Below, piece after piece: positions 58,987 to 64,000 of a DNA stretch of 64,000 nucleotides (positions within the stretch are counted from its first letter, which is position 1; every line of letters starts with the position of its first letter). The stretch is from positions 1 through 64,000 of the forward strand of contig DXML01000016.1 in NCBI GenBank assembly GCA_019414205.1, given 5' to 3'. The notes under the pieces were generated by a model. It searched no databases. It saw nothing but the letters and a program-made list of their open reading frames with translations, and was not told the origin of the DNA. Source of the stretch: Collinsella sp. (lineage in GTDB: Bacteria; Actinomycetota; Coriobacteriia; Coriobacteriales; Coriobacteriaceae). Position numbers and translations under genes: made by a program.

Positions 58987-59051
58987 GGACATGCCCCCGT
59001 CACGTCCTTGTGGCGGACCGTGCCCGGAAAGAATTCGAGGAGGTGTAATTT

Positions 59052-59573
59052 ATGCCCCAGCAGTACAAAATCGACAAGGTTGCAGAGATCGAGTCCCGTA
59101 TCGCCGAGAACGCCGGTCTGTTTGTCGTCAACTACAACGGTCTGACGGTTAAGCAGGCTCAGGAGCTGCGTCATCAGCTTCGCGAGTGCGGCGCCGAGAT
59201 GAAGGTCTACAAGAACAACCTGGTCAAGATCGCTCTCAAGAACCAGGAGCAGCCCGAGCTCGACGAGATCCTCGCCGGCCCCGTCGCTTATGTGTTCTAC
59301 GAGTCCGAGCCGGTCGAGGCCGCTAAGGCCCTTAAGGACTTCTCTGCTAAGTCCAAGGGCGTCCTTGAGATCAAGGGCGGTATCTCCGACGGCAAGGCCG
59401 TTTCCGCTGATGATGTTAAGGCTATCGCCGAGCTGCCCACCAAGGATCAGCTTCTCGGCCAGATCGCCGGTCTCATCTCCGGTTTCGCTCGCGACATCGC
59501 TGTCTGCGTCAACGGCGTTTCCTCTGGTCTCGCTCGTTCGATCCAGCAGGTCTCCGAGCAGAAGGCAGCCTAG
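59052..59573 (+). CDS. rplJ: Ribosomal protein L10
   Basis: Anchors L7/L12 dimers on the 50S stalk. 173 aa; GAGGAGG ten bases before the ATG. N-terminal rRNA-binding domain (KVAEIESRIAENAGLFVVNY, VKQAQELRHQLRECGAEMKV, NNLVKIAL) and a C-terminal helix that binds L12 dimers. rplL follows 102 bases on. Confidence 0.96.
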   Translation: MPQQYKIDKVAEIESRIAENAGLFVVNYNGLTVKQAQELRHQLRECGAEMKVYKNNLVKIALKNQEQPELDEILAGPVAYVFYESEPVEAAKALKDFSAKSKGVLEIKGGISDGKAVSADDVKAIAELPTKDQLLGQIAGLISGFARDIAVCVNGVSSGLARSIQQVSEQKAA

Positions 59574-59675
59574 TCGCTGTTTTCACCCGCGGCGGCAACG
59601 CCGCACCCCTGGCGCATTCGCGCCGTGTTTTAACTGATCTCCGTGCATCCGCACGGAAACCGAAAGGACTTAGAA

Positions 59676-60053
59676 ATGGCTAAGCTTACCACCGATGAGA
59701 TCATCGATGCTCTTAAGGAAATGACCCTTCTCGAGGCTTCCGAGCTCGTTAAGGCTATCGAGGACACCTTCGGCGTTTCCGCCGCTGCTCCTGCCGCTGT
59801 TGTCGCCGCTCCCGCTGCTGGCGCTGCTGAGGCCGAGGAGAAGACCGAGTTTGACGTCGTGCTCGAGGGCTTCGGCGACAACAAGATCCAGGTCATCAAG
59901 GCCGTCCGTGAGCTCACCAACCTTGGCCTGAAGGAGGCCAAGGAGGTCGTCGAGGGCGCTCCCAAGGCTGTTCTCGAGGGTGCCAAGAAGGAGGACGCCG
60001 AGGCTGCCAAGGAGAAGCTCGAGGCTGCTGGCGCTGCTGTCACCCTCAAGTAA
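59676..60053 (+). CDS. rplL: Ribosomal protein L7/L12
   Basis: Stalk protein that recruits translation GTPases. ATG at 59676 with AAAGGA; 125 aa. N-terminal dimer helix pair ([20 protein letters not shown]), an Ala-rich hinge (about 36-55), and the C-terminal factor-binding domain ([35 protein letters not shown]). Highly biased codons. A terminator follows, so the usual rplL-rpoB attenuator coupling is lost. Confidence 0.97.
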   Translation: MAKLTTDEIIDALKEMTLLEASELVKAIEDTFGVSAAAPAAVVAAPAAGAAEAEEKTEFDVVLEGFGDNKIQVIKAVRELTNLGLKEAKEVVEGAPKAVLEGAKKEDAEAAKEKLEAAGAAVTLK

Positions 60054-60082
60054 TCAGGCTTTCTCGCCAGATTTCTTTGCAG

Positions 60083-60114
60083 ACGGGGTTCGCATTGCGA
60101 GCCCCGTTTTTTTG
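60083..60114 (+). terminator. Intrinsic terminator of rplJL
   Basis: ACGGGG-t-TCGC / GCGA-g-CCCCGT with loop ATT, followed by seven T residues. Confidence 0.88.
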
Positions 60115-60242
60115 TTTTTCGGTCCCTCGGCATCGGTTGCTCAAACTGCCATGTTCTGTGATTTGCGTCGTATCGGGTGCCCTGCCGTTGGGCAATAAAA
60201 TTGCACCATTCGAGCAATAATTTGCGTTGACCTGCTGAAGAA

Positions 60243-60270
60243 TTGTCTCTGCCTTGTAGCGACATATAGT
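60243..60270 (+). promoter_or_regulatory. Promoter of galU
   Basis: TTGTCT (60243-60248), 16-base spacer, TATAGT (60265-60270), 97 bases before galU. The remaining 60115-60366 holds no gene; GCAATaaaATTGC near 60194 is a small palindrome. Confidence 0.6.
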
Positions 60271-60366
60271 TCCAGCGGTAAGATGCTTGGGTATCGCAAT
60301 TTGGTCTGCGGCTGTGTGCCGCACGCATGGGGCGCTTTTGCGCCTGCGAAAGGATCTTTGAATAAC

Positions 60367-61275
60367 ATGAAGGCAATCATCCCCGCCGCCGGTCTTGGCA
60401 CGCGTTTTCTGCCTGGCACCAAGTGCACGCCCAAAGAGATGCTGCCGGTGCTCGACAAGCCCGTCATTCAGTACGTCGTCGAGGAGGCGCTCGAGCCCGA
60501 GGAGGTCGACGATGCCATCATCGTTACTTCTCCCGGTAAGCCCGAGCTGCTGAGCTACTTCCAGCCCGATCGCTCGCTCGAGAACCTGCTGCGCGAGCGC
60601 GGCAAGAACGCCTATGCCGATGCCGTCGCCCACGCTGGCGGTATGCCGGTCGACTTCCGTTATCAGTACGAGCCCAAGGGCCTCGGCCATGCTATCCGCT
60701 CTGCTGCCGACGCCGTGGCAGGGGAGAACTTCCTGGTTCTTCTGGGCGACTACGTTGTGCCTAACCGCGACATCTGCGACAAGATGCTCGCCGTTTCTAA
60801 GGAGCACGGTGGCGCTTCGGTTATCGCCGTCGCCGCTTGCTCGCCCGAGGAAGTCAGCCGCTACGGCGTTATCGCGGGCGAGCGCGTCGGTTCGCTCGAG
60901 GGCGCCGAGGACGTTGCCGATGCCGAGCCCGGTGCTGTCTGGCGCATCGGCGGTCTGGTTGAGAAGCCCGCTCCCGAGGCGGCTCCGTCCAACCTGTACA
61001 TCGTCGGCCGCTACCTGCTGAGCCCGCTGGTCATGGACCTGCTGGCAGATCAGCAGGCCGGCAAGGGCGGCGAGATCCAGCTCACCGACGCCATGGCCCG
61101 TTCGCTCGACCGCGAGGCCATGTATGCAGTCGTCATCGACCCGCTGTCGGGCTACGACACCGGCACTCCCTCTGGCTGGATGGCCACCAACGCCCTCATG
61201 GCTGCAAGCGACCCCCGCTTTGCCGATGCCTTCTGGGACGCCATCGACGAGCGCGGCGGATTGATGCGTAAGTAA
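60367..61275 (+). CDS. galU: UTP-glucose-1-phosphate uridylyltransferase
   Basis: Makes UDP-glucose for wall and capsule polymers and galactose use. ATG at 60367; GAAAGGA is about 13 bases upstream. 302 aa. N-terminal nucleotidyl loop IPAAGLGTRFLPGTK, CTPKEMLPVLDKPVIQYVVE, LGDYVVPN (metal Asp), the RYGVIAGE sugar site and VEKPAPE with the catalytic Lys. It sits between rplL and rpoB, an unusual location, with its own promoter and terminator. Confidence 0.94.
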   Translation: MKAIIPAAGLGTRFLPGTKCTPKEMLPVLDKPVIQYVVEEALEPEEVDDAIIVTSPGKPELLSYFQPDRSLENLLRERGKNAYADAVAHAGGMPVDFRYQYEPKGLGHAIRSAADAVAGENFLVLLGDYVVPNRDICDKMLAVSKEHGGASVIAVAACSPEEVSRYGVIAGERVGSLEGAEDVADAEPGAVWRIGGLVEKPAPEAAPSNLYIVGRYLLSPLVMDLLADQQAGKGGEIQLTDAMARSLDREAMYAVVIDPLSGYDTGTPSGWMATNALMAASDPRFADAFWDAIDERGGLMRK

Positions 61276-61295
61276 GCCTTCGGGCATCGACATTT

Positions 61296-61328
61296 ACGGG
61301 CGCGGACTTCGGTTCGCGCCCGTTTTTT
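61296..61328 (+). terminator. Intrinsic terminator of galU
   Basis: ACGGGCGCG / CGCGCCCGT with a short loop, followed by six T residues. Confidence 0.88.
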
Positions 61329-61370
61329 ATAAGAGCTGCGATTGCTGGCTCCCTGTTCACAGAAAATATA

Positions 61371-61384
61371 TGAACAGATGTTCG
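61371..61384. promoter_or_regulatory. LexA-box-like sequence upstream of rpoB
   Basis: TGAACAGATGTTCG matches the Gram-positive SOS box CGAACRNRYGTTCG at all but the first base of the core pattern (GAAC, four bases, GTTC). It also overlaps CTGTTCA/TGAACAG (61353-61376). No SOS gene adjoins. Confidence 0.3.
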
Positions 61385-61461
61385 ATACACATACATCTAC
61401 CTGCGTGTTTTCCGTCGAAAATCTTTGCTACTCCAAAAACTCAATCGCGTCAAGGCTTTTC

Positions 61462-61489
61462 TTGCCCAACGGTCGGTACCTGATAAACT
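61462..61489 (+). promoter_or_regulatory. Promoter of rpoB
   Basis: TTGCCC (61462-61467), 16-base spacer, TAAACT (61484-61489), 74 bases before rpoB. An independent promoter is expected because galU and its terminator cut rpoB off from rplJL. Confidence 0.55.
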
Positions 61490-61562
61490 ATTAGGTTGCG
61501 ATAACTGGCGAAGCTATGCCTCGCCAACCCACCGAGCATTTCCGTGAAGGAGGAAAAACCTG

Positions 61563-64000
61563 GTGACCTACGCATACACTGCCACTGAGCGCAAGCGCGT
61601 CAGCTTCGGGAAAATCCCGGAGGCCATGGAGCTCCCCAACCTTATCTCTGTTCAAAGGGAATCCTTTGAGCGTTTTAAGGACGAGGGCCTTCGTGAGGCG
61701 TTCAAGGAATCCAGCCCCATCCAGAGCCAGAACCATGTTCTCGAGGTTACCTTCGGCGAGCATCAGTTCGGCGACCCCGCGCACACCGTCGAGGAGTGCC
61801 GCGAGAAGGATATGACCTATCAGGCTCCGCTTCTGACCGACGTCCGTCTCACCAACAAGGAGACCGGCGAGATCAAGGAGCAGCTCGTCTTCATGGGCGA
61901 CTTCCCCATGATGACCGATCAGGGCACCTTCATCATCAACGGTACCGAGCGTATCGTCGTCTCGCAGCTCGTCCGCTCCCCGGGCGTGTACTACAGCTCC
62001 GAGATGGATTCGGGCAAGCAGATCTACAAGGCCCAGATCATCCCGTCCCGCGGTGCCTGGCTTGAGTTCGAGGTCGACAAGCGCGACCAGCTCATGGTCT
62101 CCATCGACCGTAAGCGCAAGCAGAGCGCCACGATGTTCCTGCGCGCCCTTGGCATCGCCGTCACCAACGACGACATCATCGAGCTGCTCGGCAACTCCGA
62201 TGTGATCAAGCGCACCCTGGAGCGCGACACCGCTCTCACTCGCGAGGACGCCCTCATCGAGATCTACCGTCGCCTGCGCCCGGGCGAGCCTCCCACCGTG
62301 GACGCTTCCCGCAGTTTGCTCGAGGGCCTGCTCTTTAACCCGCAGCGCTACGATCTGGCCCGCGTCGGTCGTTACAAGGTCAACAAGAAGCTCAACCTCA
62401 CCACCGAGGAAGAGGTCACGGTGCTCACCGACGAGGATATCGTTGCGACGCTGCGCTACCTGCTGTCCCTCGCTGCCGGCGAGCAGGGTTTCAAGGTCGA
62501 CGACATCGACCACTTCGGCAACCGCCGCATCCGTACCGTCGGCGAGCTCGTCGCCAACCAGTTCCGTATCGGTATGAGCCGTATGGAGCGCGTCGTCCGT
62601 GAGCGCATGAGCTCCCAGGACATCGACGAGATCACCCCGCAGTCGCTCATCAACATCCGCCCGATCGTGGCCTCCATCAAGGAGTTCTTCGGTTCCTCGC
62701 AGCTCTCGCAGTTCATGGACCAGGCGAACCCCCTGACCGGTCTGACCCATAAGCGCCGTCTGTCCGCACTCGGCCCTGGTGGTCTTGCCGGCCACAAGTC
62801 CGGCTCCAGCCGCCGCACCAACGTGCCGACGGCCGTCCGCGACGTTCACAATTCGCACTACAGCCGCATGTGCCCGATCGAGACTCCCGAAGGCCCCAAC
62901 ATCGGCCTGATCGGCTCGCTCGCCCTCTACGCCCGCGTCAACGAGTACGGCTTCATCGAGGCCCCGTTCCGTCGTGTCGAGAACGGCGTTGCCACCGATC
63001 AGATCGACTGGATGACCGCTGACGAGGAAGAGAAGCACGTCATCGCGCCGGCCAACACGCCGCTCGATCCCAAGACCAACGAGTTCATCACGACCGATGC
63101 CGAGGGCAAGCTTGTCCGCCCGCACACCGTGATCGCCCGTACCCGCGACTTCGACGGTTCCTTCGGCGCTCCCGCCGACGTGCCCGTCGAGGACGTCGAC
63201 TACATGGACGTCTCGCCGCGTCAGATGCTCTCCGTCGCAGCCACGCTGATCCCGTTCCTTGAGCACGACGACGCCAAGCGTACGCTGATGGGCGCTAACA
63301 TGCAGCGTCAGGCCGTGCCGCTGGTTCACCCCGCCGCTCCCTATGTCGGTACCGGCATGGAGCGTCGCGCCGCTCTGGACTCCGGCGAGGTCACCCTGGC
63401 CAAGAACGCCGGCGAGGTTATCTTTGCCGACGCCGCCAAGATTATCGTCAAGCATGCCGGCGGCATGGACGAGTATCATCTGGCCAAGTACCAGCGCTCC
63501 AACCAGTCCACCTGCATCAACCACCGTCCGCTCGTGCGCGTCGGTGACACCGTTGAACAGGGCGAGCCTCTGGCCGACGGTCCTTCGACCGATCATGGCG
63601 AGCTCGCACTGGGCCAGAACCTCACCGTGGCCTACATGCCGTGGGAAGGCTTTAACTACGAGGACGGTATCGTCGTGTCCGAGCGCCTGGTGGCCGAGGA
63701 CCTGCTGACGACCATCAACATCACCCGTCACGAGATCGACGCCCGCGACACCAAGCTCGGCCCCGAGGAGATCACCCGCGAGATCCCGAACCTCTCCGAG
63801 GACATGCTTGCCAACCTCGACGAGGACGGCATCATCCGCATCGGCGCCGAGGTCGGCCCTGGCGACATCCTGGTCGGCAAGGTCACGCCTAAGGGCGAGA
63901 GCGCTCTGACCGCCGAGGAGCGCCTGCTGCGCGCCATCTTCGGTGCCAAGGCCCACGACGTCCGCGATACCTCCCTTAAGATGCCTCACGGCGCTTACGG
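61563..64000 (+). CDS. rpoB: RNA polymerase beta subunit (5' part, runs off the window)
   Basis: GTG start with AAGGAGG nine bases upstream; 812 codons are visible and the frame is open at the window end. Protrusion and lobe 2 are present ([40 protein letters not shown]), then the rifampicin region [19 protein letters not shown] and [14 protein letters not shown]. Next, where bacteria almost always read TRERAGFE before VRDVH, residues 409-424 read [16 protein letters not shown], eight residues longer. Downstream [20 protein letters not shown], the [11 protein letters not shown] segment and [12 protein letters not shown] are normal. No frameshift or stop. Confidence 0.96.
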   Translation, partial: MTYAYTATERKRVSFGKIPEAMELPNLISVQRESFERFKDEGLREAFKESSPIQSQNHVLEVTFGEHQFGDPAHTVEECREKDMTYQAPLLTDVRLTNKETGEIKEQLVFMGDFPMMTDQGTFIINGTERIVVSQLVRSPGVYYSSEMDSGKQIYKAQIIPSRGAWLEFEVDKRDQLMVSIDRKRKQSATMFLRALGIAVTNDDIIELLGNSDVIKRTLERDTALTREDALIEIYRRLRPGEPPTVDASRSLLEGLLFNPQRYDLARVGRYKVNKKLNLTTEEEVTVLTDEDIVATLRYLLSLAAGEQGFKVDDIDHFGNRRIRTVGELVANQFRIGMSRMERVVRERMSSQDIDEITPQSLINIRPIVASIKEFFGSSQLSQFMDQANPLTGLTHKRRLSALGPGGLAGHKSGSSRRTNVPTAVRDVHNSHYSRMCPIETPEGPNIGLIGSLALYARVNEYGFIEAPFRRVENGVATDQIDWMTADEEEKHVIAPANTPLDPKTNEFITTDAEGKLVRPHTVIARTRDFDGSFGAPADVPVEDVDYMDVSPRQMLSVAATLIPFLEHDDAKRTLMGANMQRQAVPLVHPAAPYVGTGMERRAALDSGEVTLAKNAGEVIFADAAKIIVKHAGGMDEYHLAKYQRSNQSTCINHRPLVRVGDTVEQGEPLADGPSTDHGELALGQNLTVAYMPWEGFNYEDGIVVSERLVAEDLLTTINITRHEIDARDTKLGPEEITREIPNLSEDMLANLDEDGIIRIGAEVGPGDILVGKVTPKGESALTAEERLLRAIFGAKAHDVRDTSLKMPHGAY

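Noticed and set aside
61491..63989. 832-codon minus-strand frame opposite rpoB
   Set aside because: Antisense shadow of rpoB, whose motifs on the plus strand are unmistakable.

Overview
The window is a GC-rich stretch of bacterial chromosome that reads as Actinomycetota, class Coriobacteriia, most likely Collinsella or a close relative. The reasons are gene content and order (disA-ispD-ispF-cysS-rlmB-NYN RNase, veg next to ispE, a lysyl-tRNA synthetase with an extra C-terminal tRNA-binding domain, a FeoA-FeoB fusion, a 6-phosphoglycosidase PTS locus) and the strong GC3 bias. This assignment is inference from memory of such genomes; no search was run. I see no rRNA operon, prophage, insertion sequence, CRISPR-Cas locus or replication origin.

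Layout. 1-10.4 kb: tRNA-Val, asparagine synthetase, murE, a HAD phosphatase, murI, rph, rdgB, dtd, veg, ispE, tRNA-Pro, tatA and greA. 10.4-19.9 kb: lysS, a ThrE-type exporter, a DUF2798 membrane protein, clpC and pepD. 19.9-22.6 kb: a hipBA toxin-antitoxin pair with a large palindromic operator, then mntP behind a manganese riboswitch, all on the minus strand. 22.7-28.2 kb: the disA-ispD-ispF-cysS run and rlmB plus a NYN nuclease. 28.2-29.5 kb: a long non-coding island packed with ordered repeats and a duplicated tRNA-Thr 3' end. 29.5-33.9 kb: tRNA-Tyr/Thr/Met, tuf, rpmG, tRNA-Trp, secE, nusG, rplK, rplA. 34-41.5 kb, minus strand: metallophosphatase, a BMP-domain sensor, MscS channel, a three-gene ABC importer and a WYL-type regulator. 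41.8-45.4 kb: asnS, crr (EIIA-Glc), an esterase, a small orphan protein. 45.5-53.2 kb: feoAB, PTS EIICB, RpiR regulator, GH4 glycosidase, a membrane protein. 53.3-58.5 kb: sugar-efflux MFS, GH13 glycosidase, a DNA glycosylase, an orphan, an aminotransferase. 58.6-64 kb: a giant hairpin, rplJ, rplL, galU and the 5' part of rpoB.

How it fits together. The core is information processing (seven tRNAs, three aminoacyl-tRNA synthetases, seven ribosomal/translation factors, RNA polymerase beta, GreA, NusG) mixed with cell-wall (murE, murI), isoprenoid (ispD, ispE, ispF) and nucleotide-quality genes (rdgB, dtd, rph). Carbohydrate use is the main accessory theme: PTS transporter, GH4 and RpiR form one unit, probably served by the Crr EIIA 5 kb away. 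The usual secE-nusG-rplKAJL-rpoB cluster is split by about 25 kb.

What stands out. The intergenic DNA is unusually structured: a six-fold array of a 15-bp motif in alternating orientation at exactly 40-bp spacing (28794-29008); a five-copy 14-bp motif next to it; palindromic repeats that begin at or overlap the stop codon of the preceding gene (four of the five copies); a second palindrome family with copies 40 kb apart; and a roughly 220-nt hairpin with a perfect 33-bp stem (58598-58818). In the proteins, the RpoB fork-loop region beside the rifampicin pocket carries a replaced and lengthened segment.
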